NCBI RefSeq assembly: GCF_001282625.1
Contig: NZ_CTEJ01000002.1
Span: 498,501 to 562,500 of the forward strand
Origin: Lascolabacillus massiliensis
Lineage (GTDB): Bacteria > Bacteroidota > Bacteroidia > Bacteroidales > Dysgonomonadaceae
Length of the DNA: 64,000 nt
Reading direction: 5' to 3'
The translations under genes were made by a program, and so were the position numbers. This document shows, piece by piece, positions 18,236-27,158 of the stretch (position 1 is its first letter; every line of letters starts with the position of its first letter). The notes under the pieces are model-generated. The model did not search any database, was not told the DNA's origin, and saw only the letters and a program-made list of their open reading frames with translations.

Positions 18236-21200
18236 TTTTTCTGAATCTTTATTTTGAAGAAAATGGAGTATAATAATGGAATGACCACAAGGGTGATCAG
18301 GGTACCGATAAGTAGTCCCCCCATAATGGTTACCGCAAGCGGACCGAACAGGTCGTCACTCAACAGCGGAATCATTCCAAGGATGGTTGTTCCCGAAGCC
18401 ATCATAACCGGGCGGAAACGACCAAATGAGCTGATCAGTAGAGCTTCCACAGGATCAATATCCTCTCTCTTCAGTTGCAGCTCGATCTCATCCATCAGTA
18501 CAATACCATTCTTGATGATCATTCCCACCAGTCCAAGTACACCTACTATGGCTACGAAACCGAAGGCCTTGCCGGAAGCGAGCATACCGAAGATAACACC
18601 GATCAACAGCAGTGGAATACAACAAACGATGATCAGAGGTTTGCGATAATCGCGGAAAAGAATGATCAGTATGGCTATCATAAGGATGATGGCCAGAGGA
18701 AAGTATTTGAAGAGGTAGGAGCTGGACTGCTGACTGGCTTTCCATTCTCCTTCCCATTGCATTGTGTACCCTTCGGGCAGCTCGATTGCTTCGATCTGTT
18801 TGGCTATGGTTTGCCTTGCATCCTCTGTTCCTATTCCTCTGACGGGACTACCCTGCGCACGCATGGCTCGCTGTCCGTTGTAGCGGATTATAAGCGGATC
18901 TTCCCATGTAAGACGGATACCATTGGTTACCTGACTAAGCGGTATAGTACGGAGTGCCTCATGGATAACATCCTCTTCTGAGTATACGCCTGTGAGCAAT
19001 CCTTGCAGCATCTCCCTGTTGACAAATGAGAGGGAAGGTATCATGCTGAATATCTGCGCATTCTCGAGCGACTCGATAGGGTTGCCATCTTTATCTACAG
19101 ACTTCAGATAGATGGTCTGCCTCTGATTGCCATCATAGAAATAGCTGGCAGGAATACCGCCTGTGGTACTAAGCAGGGAGAGACCAACGTCCTGACGACT
19201 GATTCCAACATTTCGGGCAATTGGCTGATCGTAGTCGACCATCAGCACCGGTGTTTTTGCTTCCCAGTTGGAGCATGTCAGAGTGATGGCGGTACTCTCC
19301 TCCATAATGGCGAGAGCCTGTGCTGTCAGATCTCGCAGTACAGCGGGGTCCGAACCATTGAACTGCACTTCTATGGGGTGTTTCTTATACATAAGATTAT
19401 ACCTTTTAAGTCGCACATAAGCATCCGGATAGTGGTCGGTTAGATACTCCTGTATCTCATCTATCGTGCCCACCAGCTGCTTTGAAGTGGTGTAGTCGAC
19501 GATCAGCTCTCCGTATGAAAGAGACGGGTCGGCCATACTTCGCACCAGGTTGTAACGTGCAGGTGTTCCTCCTACGGAAGCGGTGACATGCGTAATCTCT
19601 TCACGAGAAAGGAGATAATCGGTGATCGACTGCAGATCGTTCTTCACCCTCTCGCTTGTATATCCTTCGGGTAACTTATACTCTATATAAAGTTGATTGT
19701 AATCCATATCGGGGAAGAAGCCCTGTGGCAGGAAGCGGTAACATCCCACCGCTGCAATCATTAGCAGGGTGATTGCACCAATGGTAAGGCTTCGGTTATG
19801 CAGGGTCCATGTAAGTACTGAACGCAACGCACGGTAGAAGCCATTATCATAAGGGTCCTTACCCACCCTATCCTCTTTGATTTTAACAATCCTGTCGGCC
19901 TGTATCGGAACATATACCAGTGACAGCAACCAGCTCAGCAGAAGCGATACTGCAAGAACTATAAAGAGATCGCGCACATAATATCCTGCTGTATCGGGCG
20001 ACAGGAAGATTGGGAAGAAAGCAAGAATGGCGATTAGCGTGGCTCCCAATAGCGGCATCGCTGTTTTCTTTCCGATAAGGGTAAGCGCTTTTTTCTTCGG
20101 CAATCCCCTTTGCATATCGATGAGTATACCATCGAGGATCACTATAGCATTATCCACCAGCATCCCCATGGCGAGGATAAAGGAGCCAAGTGAAACACGC
20201 TGCAGTGTACCTCCTGCCATATTGAGAATAAGCAGAGAACCGATCACGATCACTACCAGGTTGAGACCGATAATCACACCACTTCGGAATCCCATGAAGA
20301 AGATAAGCAGCAGAACAACAATAATTACCGATTCAACCAGGTTGATCATAAAGGTGTTGAGTGCATCACTTACCCTGTCGGGCTGAAAAAACACCTTATG
20401 AAGCTCTATACCTATCGGCAGGCGACTTGCAGTGAGCTCATCAATCCTCTTCTCCACTCTTTTACCCACCTGAGTTATATCAGCATCGTAATTTGCAGAG
20501 ATAGCTATCCCCAATGCCTTTTGATTATCATACATCAACTCATTGCGAACAGGATCCTCATAACCTGTCCACACCTTTGCAACATCCTTCAGTCTGAACT
20601 GATCACCCTGATGCCCCTTGAGCAGCAGATCACCAATATCATCAGCATTGCGGTATCGGTCGTTCACAGTTACACGAAGCGACATATCATCTGCATTGTA
20701 GTTGCCGGAGTAGACAGTCTTGTTTTGCCCGCTCAAAGTGGAAAGTACCTCCGCAGGCGAAATACCCAGGTTGGCCATTCGATCCTCATACATCTCGATA
20801 TAGATGCACTCCTTGCCCTGACCATAAATATCAACACGTGAGACACCATCCAGTGCCAGTAGTTCGCGCTTTATCAATTCAGCATAATCGCCCATTTCAC
20901 GGTCGCTATACCCATCGGAAGTCATCGCATAAAACATACCCATCACATCGCCGAAATCATCCTTAACCACAGGTACCGATGCCCCTTCCGGCAGTTTAGC
21001 CTGCACATCGCTCACCTTACGGCGCAGCTGAGTCCATACATGATCAACCTCATCATTAGGTACCAGAGTTGAAATTCCTACAGTAATCATTGAGAGGTCG
21101 TTCATAGACCGGCTCTCGATAAAATCCACATCCTTCATTGTGCGGATAGATTTCTCCAGCAGGTCGGTCACCTCCAGCTCCACCTGATGAGCCGATGCAC

Positions 21201-21360
21201 CGGGATAGGTGGTTACAACCAGCGCCTGTTTCACTACCAGCTCAGGGTCCTCCAGCTTTCCCATACTACGGATGGCAAGGAAGCCACCAACCAGAAGACA
21301 AAGTACAAGGAAGCTTACCAGCTTGCGGTTTTCTAATCCCCATTTACCAAAATCAATCAT
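18232..21360 (-). CDS. RND family multidrug efflux permease
   Basis: The 1,042-residue protein has the AcrB/MdtB-type layout. A first membrane helix (ENRKLVSFLVLCLLVGGFL) precedes a periplasmic loop (TYPGASAHQVELEVTDLLEK), a helix bundle including GSFILAMGMLVDNAIVILDG, and then a second periplasmic loop. A closing bundle carries GLVGMIIKNGIVLMDE. The 'GMLVDNAIV' helix 4 acidic residue needed for proton transfer is present. It exports small toxic compounds with the membrane fusion and TolC partners. It overlaps both neighbours by 4 bases. Substrate unknown. Confidence 0.95.
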   Translation of the reverse strand: MIDFGKWGLENRKLVSFLVLCLLVGGFLAIRSMGKLEDPELVVKQALVVTTYPGASAHQVELEVTDLLEKSIRTMKDVDFIESRSMNDLSMITVGISTLVPNDEVDHVWTQLRRKVSDVQAKLPEGASVPVVKDDFGDVMGMFYAMTSDGYSDREMGDYAELIKRELLALDGVSRVDIYGQGKECIYIEMYEDRMANLGISPAEVLSTLSGQNKTVYSGNYNADDMSLRVTVNDRYRNADDIGDLLLKGHQGDQFRLKDVAKVWTGYEDPVRNELMYDNQKALGIAISANYDADITQVGKRVEKRIDELTASRLPIGIELHKVFFQPDRVSDALNTFMINLVESVIIVVLLLIFFMGFRSGVIIGLNLVVIVIGSLLILNMAGGTLQRVSLGSFILAMGMLVDNAIVILDGILIDMQRGLPKKKALTLIGKKTAMPLLGATLIAILAFFPIFLSPDTAGYYVRDLFIVLAVSLLLSWLLSLVYVPIQADRIVKIKEDRVGKDPYDNGFYRALRSVLTWTLHNRSLTIGAITLLMIAAVGCYRFLPQGFFPDMDYNQLYIEYKLPEGYTSERVKNDLQSITDYLLSREEITHVTASVGGTPARYNLVRSMADPSLSYGELIVDYTTSKQLVGTIDEIQEYLTDHYPDAYVRLKRYNLMYKKHPIEVQFNGSDPAVLRDLTAQALAIMEESTAITLTCSNWEAKTPVLMVDYDQPIARNVGISRQDVGLSLLSTTGGIPASYFYDGNQRQTIYLKSVDKDGNPIESLENAQIFSMIPSLSFVNREMLQGLLTGVYSEEDVIHEALRTIPLSQVTNGIRLTWEDPLIIRYNGQRAMRAQGSPVRGIGTEDARQTIAKQIEAIELPEGYTMQWEGEWKASQQSSSYLFKYFPLAIILMIAILIILFRDYRKPLIIVCCIPLLLIGVIFGMLASGKAFGFVAIVGVLGLVGMIIKNGIVLMDEIELQLKREDIDPVEALLISSFGRFRPVMMASGTTILGMIPLLSDDLFGPLAVTIMGGLLIGTLITLVVIPLLYSIFFKIKIQKK

Positions 21361-22424
21361 AATATTCCTCCCACATTTGTTTCACTTTTCGCTGGTATCA
21401 ATGACACTTTCTCCCCCTCTTTTACAGAGTGAATACCGGCAGTAAGCACCAGTTCCCCCGCTTTCAGTCCCGACGACACCACAACCCTTCCATCGGTCAG
21501 TATCTGAGATGGAGTGACCTGACGAGTAGTGACAGTACCGGTTTCAGGATCATAAACCCATACCGAAGCACGACCATCAGTCTGTATCAGAGCTGATAAC
21601 GGAATAGATAGCGTCTCGGCCTCATCATTACGATAGAGGATAGTCACCATAACCGACATGCCCGGTCCAGGTAGCTCACCCTCACCACCGGCAAGTCGGA
21701 ATCGCATGGAATAAAGCTGACTGGCGTTAGCTTTGGGAGTTATCCCTATCAGCTCCAGCGGGAAGATCTTTCCAGGATATATATCTGCAGTACAGTAATA
21801 ACTTTCGAACTGATTGCGGCGTATATAATCGCCCGAAGGGATATGCACCTCAACCTCAGCAGAACCTGCGGAAACCATAGAGATGACCGGTATACCCGCT
21901 CCTACTGTTTCGCCCGGTTCAAAAAGACGTTTCTGGATATATCCATCTACAGGAGCTAGTAGCTTTGTATCGGCAAGCGCATTACGATGCGCATTAAGTT
22001 TAGCACTTATCTGCTGGAAACCATAGCGAGCCTTATCGTAATCGTTTGGGGTAACTGACCCTTTCTCGTGCAGTCCCATGATTCGGTCCACCTCGCTCTT
22101 TATACTATTATATTCAGCCTCGGTAGCCGCCAGCTGCAGTTCATAGTCACGCGGATCAATCTGTGCCAGCAGATCACCCTTACGCACATATGCACCAACC
22201 CTGGCGTTCATTTTACTAATTGGTCCACTTACACGAAAAGCCAGGTTGAGATCAGATGCCGGCATCACTTTACCGGGAAACAAGTTGCTGCCGGCCTGTC
22301 CATAAACCCTAACAGTATCTACTTTCACGCTCCTCACTGTGGAGTGCTTCTCCGGGGTGCTTTTACAGCTTATCAATAGCATCAGACACCCTAAAAACAT
22401 CATATACTTTTTCATTTGCATCAT
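21357..22424 (-). CDS. HlyD/AcrA-type membrane fusion protein
   Basis: The 355-residue lipoprotein (LMLLISCKSTPEK, Cys about residue 20) has a split biotinyl-lipoyl domain (NARVGAYVRKGDLLAQIDPRDYE and KLLAPVDGYIQKRLFEPGETVGAGIPVI) around a helical hairpin, then beta-barrel and membrane-proximal parts. It bridges the RND pump to TolC. It is the first gene of the efflux operon. Three in-frame ATGs (22424, 22421, 22415) are possible starts; the last gives MKKYMMFLG. The promoter lies in the 150-base gap shared with the divergent AraC gene. Confidence 0.93.
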   Translation of the reverse strand: MMQMKKYMMFLGCLMLLISCKSTPEKHSTVRSVKVDTVRVYGQAGSNLFPGKVMPASDLNLAFRVSGPISKMNARVGAYVRKGDLLAQIDPRDYELQLAATEAEYNSIKSEVDRIMGLHEKGSVTPNDYDKARYGFQQISAKLNAHRNALADTKLLAPVDGYIQKRLFEPGETVGAGIPVISMVSAGSAEVEVHIPSGDYIRRNQFESYYCTADIYPGKIFPLELIGITPKANASQLYSMRFRLAGGEGELPGPGMSVMVTILYRNDEAETLSIPLSALIQTDGRASVWVYDPETGTVTTRQVTPSQILTDGRVVVSSGLKAGELVLTAGIHSVKEGEKVSLIPAKSETNVGGIL

Positions 22425-22443
22425 TCAAATTTATTTTAGTGCG

Positions 22444-22451
22444 CAAAGGTA
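22444..22451 (-). promoter_or_regulatory. Candidate -7 box for the RND efflux operon
   Basis: Minus strand TACCTTTG, a TAnnTTTG match 20 bases before the first start codon, which implies a very short leader. A TTG at 22477-22479 (minus) is a possible -33 with a slightly long 25-base spacer. Confidence 0.45.
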
Positions 22452-22549
22452 GGTCTATTTATACCGTTAGGTTTACCAATATTTCCCTCTTATTGTCCAA
22501 TATGTCGGTTTTTTCGTCTTTTATACTTATTTATTCGATGTAATATTGT

Positions 22550-22557
22550 TACATTTG
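22550..22557 (+). promoter_or_regulatory. Candidate -7 box for the efflux AraC regulator
   Basis: TACATTTG fits TAnnTTTG and lies 18 bases upstream of the start codon at 22575. It is about 100 bases from the divergent efflux promoter, so both could be controlled from one intergenic operator. Confidence 0.5.
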
Positions 22558-22574
22558 CAACCAATAAGGCGAAA

Positions 22575-23480
22575 ATGATAAATGATCAATACATACTTGA
22601 AGAGAGGATAGCACGCAGGCTATTGCCCGATAATGGCTATCTGATGCTGGACAGTTCAACCACCGACTTTCACGTCCACTTGAAGCGCACACCCTTTATT
22701 CTGGATGCGGGAGTAGTGGTATTTGTATGCCTTGGTGGAGAGGCAGAAATTGTGGTGGATATGAAACGTATACATATTCACCGGGGAAGCTTTGTTTTGG
22801 TACTGCCCTACTCGGTAATACAACTGGTGGATGTGTCTGATGATCTGAAAGTGACGCTCATTGCAACTGGAATGGGATTTCTGGAGAAGCTGGCTATGTC
22901 GCATCCTGTGGAGAACTATGTAGAGAAGATACGGGAGATGCCTAACCTGCAGTTGAGTGAGGATCAGCTGGAGAATGCAAAAGAGATATACAGTCTTGTT
23001 GAGAAACGTTATCGCGAAGCCTCCGGTCCTTTAGCTCAGGAAGTACGAAATACTTTAATGACCTACCTCTCACTGGAGATAGTCACACTTTATGCCATGA
23101 ACCAACCTGCAGGCAAGCCCAGAATATCGCGTCAGGAGCAGATATTTCGCAACTTCACCATCTCGCTGGCAAAACATGTAAGGGAGCATCGCACAGTGGA
23201 GTTCTACGCAAATGAGGCCTGTCTTACTCCCAAGCACTTCTCGATGGTGATTAAAAAGCGGTCAGGCAAACTACCCATGGAGTGGATCACCGAGAGGACC
23301 GTAGCCCTGATTAAGTTCCTGCTCACCAATACCGACCAGTCGATTCAGGAAATATCCAACGGGCTGAACTTTCCAAACCAATCATTCTTTACTCGCTATT
23401 TCAAGAGGCACACAGGGCTTACCCCTACTGCATACAGACAGGAGAGTATCAGAGGGGATGGGAATGTTTTGATGCCGTAA
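22575..23480 (+). CDS. AraC family regulator, divergent from the RND efflux operon
   Basis: The 301-residue protein has an N-terminal ligand-type domain (about 1-170) and a C-terminal AraC DNA-binding domain. The latter has FYANEACLTPKHFSMVIKKRSGKLPMEWI followed by IQEISNGLNFPNQSFFTRYFKRHTGLTPTAYR, the classic second-HTH signature. Its position, head-to-head with the efflux operon, suggests it controls those genes. Start chosen at the ATG 18 bases after the -7 box. The arsC remnant begins immediately after its stop codon. Confidence 0.93.
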   Translation: MINDQYILEERIARRLLPDNGYLMLDSSTTDFHVHLKRTPFILDAGVVVFVCLGGEAEIVVDMKRIHIHRGSFVLVLPYSVIQLVDVSDDLKVTLIATGMGFLEKLAMSHPVENYVEKIREMPNLQLSEDQLENAKEIYSLVEKRYREASGPLAQEVRNTLMTYLSLEIVTLYAMNQPAGKPRISRQEQIFRNFTISLAKHVREHRTVEFYANEACLTPKHFSMVIKKRSGKLPMEWITERTVALIKFLLTNTDQSIQEISNGLNFPNQSFFTRYFKRHTGLTPTAYRQESIRGDGNVLMP

Positions 23481-23481
23481 A

Positions 23482-23811
23482 GCCGATATTTACAGCGCAG
23501 GAGTGGAAACGCAAGGCGTTAACCCAAGAGCAATTGAAACAATGAAGGATAATGGAATCGACATTTCAGGTCATACTTCTAATAATGTAGATGAATATCG
23601 TGATATCAACTTCGATTTCGTCATCACAGTCTGCGATAATGCACGCGAACGCTGCCCATACTTCCCTACCAATGCCATAAAGTTTCACCACAATTTTCCT
23701 GATCCTGCAAAAGTAGTGGGAACGGAAGATGAAATAAAGGCAGAGTTCAGAAGAGTGCGGGATATGATCAAAATTTACTGTGAAGAATTTGTGAAGGAAA
23801 GATTGAGGTAG
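23482..23811 (+). pseudogene. arsC: N-terminally truncated low-molecular-weight arsenate reductase
   Basis: The frame encodes ADIYSAGVETQGVNPRAIETM, then GIDISGHTSNNVDEY, FVITVCDNARERCPYFP and the FPDPAKVVGTEDEIKAEFRRVRDMI tail. This is the bulk of an LMW-phosphatase-type arsenate reductase. The missing start should hold CTGNSCRSQMAEG-like sequence with the catalytic Cys and phosphate loop. The upstream frame is blocked by TGA at 23470-23472, inside the end of the AraC gene. A GTG at 23503 could start a 102-residue protein, but it would be inactive. This is a deletion junction at the end of the efflux region. Confidence 0.8.
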
Positions 23812-24117
23812 AATAAGAGTGATGAAAAAAGTGACGTAATCAAATTGATACGATTAGGTAGTCATTCTGAATTATTTAAAAATTAGTCATTCAAGCAAAA
23901 GATTATGATATCTTCTTCCTCACTATTCACACTTGTTTGAAAATAAATATTTAACTTTGAGACTTAGAAGTGCGAGACAACACATAAACAAACACACGCT
24001 TAACCAGCAACTCTACGAAAACATACAACTTCCTTTAAGCGATATTAATGGACGAATACAGCCAGTTAAAACCTCTAATTAGAAAACAAAAGTACTAAAC
24101 AAAAAATTACTAATACA
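23812..24117. other. Intergenic stretch without a clear gene
   Basis: AT-rich stretch following the arsC remnant. The only signal I see is a TAACTTTG -7-like box at 23952-23959, which could begin a transcript reading into the small frames at 24118 and 24236. No RNA gene or repeat was recognised. Confidence 0.4.
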
Positions 24118-24216
24118 ATGGAAACAGACATTGAAAAGTTATTACAAGCAATCGCCAACAATGGACTGGGTATAGGAGCTATTGAATACGATGAAAGAAA
24201 AGTGTCAGAATACTAA
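24118..24216 (+). CDS. Possible small protein (32 residues)
   Basis: An ATG at 24118 opens a 32-residue frame (METDIEKLLQAIANNG and on). Its composition looks protein-like, with an amphipathic first half. It ends 20 bases before the lipoprotein start. It may be a truncated relic of a longer gene or a chance frame; no family was recognised. Confidence 0.25.
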   Translation: METDIEKLLQAIANNGLGIGAIEYDERKVSEY

Positions 24217-24235
24217 CAAGAAACATAAAACTAAA

Positions 24236-24613
24236 ATGAAAGGGATAATAAACATTCTTCTGACAATATGTATTTCGATTTTTCTGAACTCGTGTGCAAC
24301 TACAATGACCCCTATGCAAGTGAACAGGACACTTCCGATGCTTACAAAATCAACATATTTGTCGTTAGAACAAACACAAAATCCAAATTGTAAGTGTCTT
24401 GCATCTGGAAGAAGCTATACTGCACCAGTCGGACTAACCACTAAGAGTGATTTACGAAATGGCGCAAAAGGAATTGATGAATGGGTTTCTATTGACGGAG
24501 GTAATGCATATAAACTCATAAATTTCAGGTGGATTACAATTTCGACTGACCAATACGGTTTACCAAGTTTAACACAACTTGTAATTGATTTTGATACATA
24601 CATTTGCCAATAA
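24236..24613 (+). CDS. Small hypothetical lipoprotein
   Basis: From the ATG at 24236 the product is 125 residues: a lipoprotein signal (MKGIINILLTICISIFLNSC, lipidated Cys 20) and a domain of about 100 residues with CKCLASGRSYTAPVGLTTKSDL and a C-terminal VIDFDTYICQ. The frame is open 18 codons further upstream, but those residues are polar and would spoil the signal. I do not recognise the family. It is surrounded by gene remnants and may be cargo of the accessory block. Confidence 0.6.
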   Translation: MKGIINILLTICISIFLNSCATTMTPMQVNRTLPMLTKSTYLSLEQTQNPNCKCLASGRSYTAPVGLTTKSDLRNGAKGIDEWVSIDGGNAYKLINFRWITISTDQYGLPSLTQLVIDFDTYICQ

Positions 24614-24960
24614 AAAAATAATGGCATTAAGTCACGTTTCCACATTTTATACATTATCAACAATAACTGACTATATATTAACTATTTCAGGTAAACACAA
24701 ATATTCCTTTTTCTGTTTTAAATAAAATACTTTAGTATCAATTTAAAGCATTACTTAATGTACAATACTCCCATAATTATAGAAAAGGTTTATCCCTTAC
24801 CTTTATCGAAGGCCTGCGAAAACTATGTGTCAAAAAGACCTGCCTAATGTAAAATTTACTTGGAGCTTTCGGGTGAAAGGCGGTACAGGACGGGGTTTCT
24901 TCACAACTGAATTACTCCCATCTTCGCGTATCCTTTCCTGTTATCTCCTGTTTGATATTA
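24614..24960 (+). other. Intergenic stretch with an unassigned 50-codon frame, upstream of nrdD remnant
   Basis: From 24825 an ATG opens a 50-codon frame to 24977 (contains RVKGGTGRGFFTTELLPS) overlapping the start of the nrdD remnant in another frame. Local G+C rises around 24835-24935 relative to the AT-rich flanks, which suggests a junction of different sequences. No known RNA or protein was recognised. The true 5' part of nrdD is missing here. Confidence 0.3.
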
Positions 24961-26007
24961 ATGTTAAATATATCTGATGGCATCAGCGTTGAAGAGGTTC
25001 AGAATCAGGTAGAGGTAGCTTTAATGGCAGAAAAGTATTTCGCTGTGGCTAAATCCTACATGCTATACAGGCAAAAACACACAGAAGATCGTGAAGTATC
25101 GGAAAAACTCAAATTCCTGATGGATTACTGTAACGCATCCAATGCAGCCACAGGAAGTAAATTTGATGCGAATGCCAATGTCGAAAACAAGAACATGGCA
25201 ACGCTTATTGGCGAATTGCCGAAATCTAATTTTATCCGTCTTAACAGAAGAATGCTGACCGACCGTATCAAAGAGATGTACGGGAAAGAGGTTGCGGATA
25301 AATACATCGAACTCCTTAACAATCATTTTATATACAAGAATGATGAAACCAGTCTGGCTAACTATTGTGCCAGTATAACGATGTACCCTTGGTTAATCGG
25401 CGGTACGAACTCCATTGGCGGGAACACAAAAGCCCCAACCAATCTAAAATCATTTAGTGGCGGATTCGTAAACATGGTGTTTATGGTATCGAGCATGTTA
25501 AGTGGTGCATGTGCCACGCCTGAGTTTTTGATGTATATGAACTATTTTATCGGTTTGGAATATGGGCGGGATTACCACAAAAATGCAGATCAAGTAGTCG
25601 ATTTGTCGAAAAAGCAACGCACACTTGATAAAATGATTACCGACTATTTCGAGCAAATAGTCTATTCTATCAATCAACCTACCGGAGCAAGAAACTTTCA
25701 AGCAGTTTTCTGGAATATCTCTTATTACGACAAATTCTATTTTGAGAGTTTATTTGAAAACTTCGTTTTCCCAGACGGAAGCAAACCCGATTGGGATTCG
25801 CTTAGTTGGCTGCAAAAACGCTTTATGCGATGGTTTAATCAGGAGCGGACACGCTCCATTCTGACTTTTCCTGTCGAGACAATGGCATTACTGAATTTGG
25901 ACTATCTGACCCGTATTATAGGCTATATGAAGCGTGTAAGTAATTTCTCTCAACCAAGACAACAAGAAGCAGCAAAACGTCATTATGCTACGGTTTCACA
26001 ACTATGA
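24961..26007 (+). pseudogene. nrdD: Anaerobic ribonucleoside-triphosphate reductase, with N-terminal truncation and large internal deletion
   Basis: The 348-residue frame starts in the middle of an ATP-cone (GISVEEVQNQVEVALMAEKY, VAKSYMLYRQKHTE). It continues with recognisable class III NrdD sequence (NASNAATGSKFDANANVE, SGACATPEFLMYMNYF, PTGARNFQAVFWN, LTFPVETMALL). It then jumps directly to the extreme C-terminus (DYLTRIIGYMKRVSNFSQPRQQEAA), which carries the glycyl-radical Gly. About 300 residues normally lying between these parts are missing, including the active-site cysteines and the zinc-binding CxxC pairs. The frame is kept, so the deletion is in-frame. The first ~50 residues are also missing. 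The product cannot reduce nucleotides. Its end overlaps nrdG by 23 bases. Confidence 0.85.
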
Positions 26008-26458
26008 TATTGTCTTTCAGGAAATCCCCTCTGAGGTAACGTTGGCAATCAATATATCAGGTTGTCCTAATCGTTGCAAAGGATGTCATAGTCCACATTT
26101 ATGGAATGACATCGGAAAAGTTCTTGATGAAAGCTCCATTGCTGTATTAATGGAAAAATATGGTAATGCCATTACCTGTATTTGTTTTATGGGCGGAGAT
26201 TCCGAGCCAGACGAAGTGGATCGACTGGCTGTTCATTTACGAAGATCAATTAAACAGCCTATAAAAACTGCATGGTATTCGGGGAAGCAAAATATTCCTA
26301 AATCCTGTAACTTGCACAACTTCGACTATATTAAATTAGGGGCTTATATAGAAGAATTGGGCGGATTAGATTCTCCGAAAACGAATCAACGATTATATAA
26401 AATTACAAATGAACAAATGGAAGATATTACCAATCATTTTCAAAAACAGAAGCAATGA
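25985..26458 (+). CDS. nrdG: Anaerobic ribonucleotide reductase activating protein (radical SAM)
   Basis: The 157-residue protein is full length for NrdG and has the radical-SAM cluster motif CPNRCKGC (Cys-x3-Cys-x2-Cys) at about residues 28-35, then CFMGGDSEPDEV and a KTAWYSGK segment. NrdG places the glycyl radical on NrdD using S-adenosylmethionine. It begins inside the end of the nrdD remnant and its stop overlaps the cobO remnant start by 4 bases, so the three were one operon. Since nrdD here is broken, this copy is probably orphaned unless another nrdD exists elsewhere. Confidence 0.88.
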   Translation: MLRFHNYDIVFQEIPSEVTLAINISGCPNRCKGCHSPHLWNDIGKVLDESSIAVLMEKYGNAITCICFMGGDSEPDEVDRLAVHLRRSIKQPIKTAWYSGKQNIPKSCNLHNFDYIKLGAYIEELGGLDSPKTNQRLYKITNEQMEDITNHFQKQKQ

Positions 26459-26740
26459 AAGGATATATTCAAATTTACACCGAAAACGGGAAAGGTAAAA
26501 TAACCGCTTCGATAGGACTAACATTAAGAGCCCTTAGCGCGGGTAAAAAAGTGTTTTTTGCTCAATTTGCAAAAAGGAAAATATATTCTGAAATCAAAGT
26601 ATTGGATTTGTTTGACACATTTGTAACAGTAAAATAGTATGGATTATATTGTTTCGTCTGTGATAAGCCCCCAAGCCGATATAGATGCCGCTCGATATGC
26701 AGCAAAGACGGAATCTTTCCTGAATACCTTACATCAATAA
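26455..26740 (+). pseudogene. cobO: Cob(I)alamin adenosyltransferase remnant
   Basis: The N-terminus MKGYIQIYTENGKGKITASIG matches the start of CobO/BtuR enzymes, whose P-loop is normally GxGKGKTT; here a Glu and an Ile replace key P-loop positions. The frame stops at TAG (26635-26637), exactly where the family has Gln (VTVKQYG). Reading past it gives YGLYCFVCDKP. A +1 shift near 26668-26672 then restores PQADIDAARYAAK, the next conserved CobO block, up to a stop at 26738. The last ~100 residues are missing. It thus shows a nonsense mutation, a frameshift and a 3' truncation. Cofactor role: converts corrinoid to adenosylcobalamin. Confidence 0.82.
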
Positions 26741-26799
26741 ATGGGATTTTCACATCAAAAGAAATATTGGATTTTATTTTTTTTTCAGAATAGTTTTTG

Positions 26800-26807
26800 T
26801 AATTTTG
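26800..26807 (+). promoter_or_regulatory. Candidate -7 box for the B12 operon
   Basis: TAATTTTG fits TAnnTTTG and lies just before the riboswitch, so the transcript would start near 26814 and carry the whole aptamer. No convincing -33 element. Confidence 0.4.
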
Positions 26808-26821
26808 TTTTGCATTGGTTT

Positions 26822-26990
26822 GAATATACCTTTCGGTATATTCGACGAAGAGGGAATCAGGTGCAAATCCTGAACAGACCCGCTACTGTAAGTCCTATGC
26901 AACGTTTTGACAATTCTAAAAGCCACTGTATCCCTGCTGGGATGTGGGAAGGCAGTTCAAAACGGGGACAAGTCAGGAGACCTGCCAGCG
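26822..26990 (+). ncRNA. Cobalamin riboswitch
   Basis: The classic conserved blocks are in order: GAGGGAATCAGGTGCAAATCC, then CAGACCCGCTACTGTAAGTCC, GCCACTG, GGGAAGG, and the B12 box AGTCAGGAGACCTGCC (26971-26986). A small hairpin (GAATATA/TATATTC, 26822-26843) precedes the core. Downstream at about 27004-27028 an AAAGCT/AGCTTT hairpin may be part of the expression platform. It is expected to shut off the btuB operon, which starts at 27159, when adenosyl- or other cobalamin is plentiful. Confidence 0.95.
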
Positions 26991-27158
26991 CATATAATTT
27001 TTAAAGCTTTCGAGGAATAGAGCTTTGGAACCAAATGCGAATCTGCATAGTTGCCATTTGATTTCATTATTTTTCCACGATTGCTATTTGTTTAACCGGA
27101 GCAAGTAGGTGTTTTGCTATTGTCTAACACCAATCTTCTCCATGCAAATAGTTAATTT

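Noticed and set aside
18254-21445. Several plus-strand open frames of 100-168 codons
   Set aside because: They are opposite-strand shadows of the RND and fusion protein genes, with no start signals or known domains.
24875-24900. Partial likeness of GCGGTACAGGACGGGG to the tRNA-Asp 3' end (possible att repeat)
   Set aside because: Only about 15 of 22 bases match with shifts; this is no better than chance.
26741-27004. 87-codon open frame
   Set aside because: It lies over the cobalamin riboswitch and has no protein-like character.
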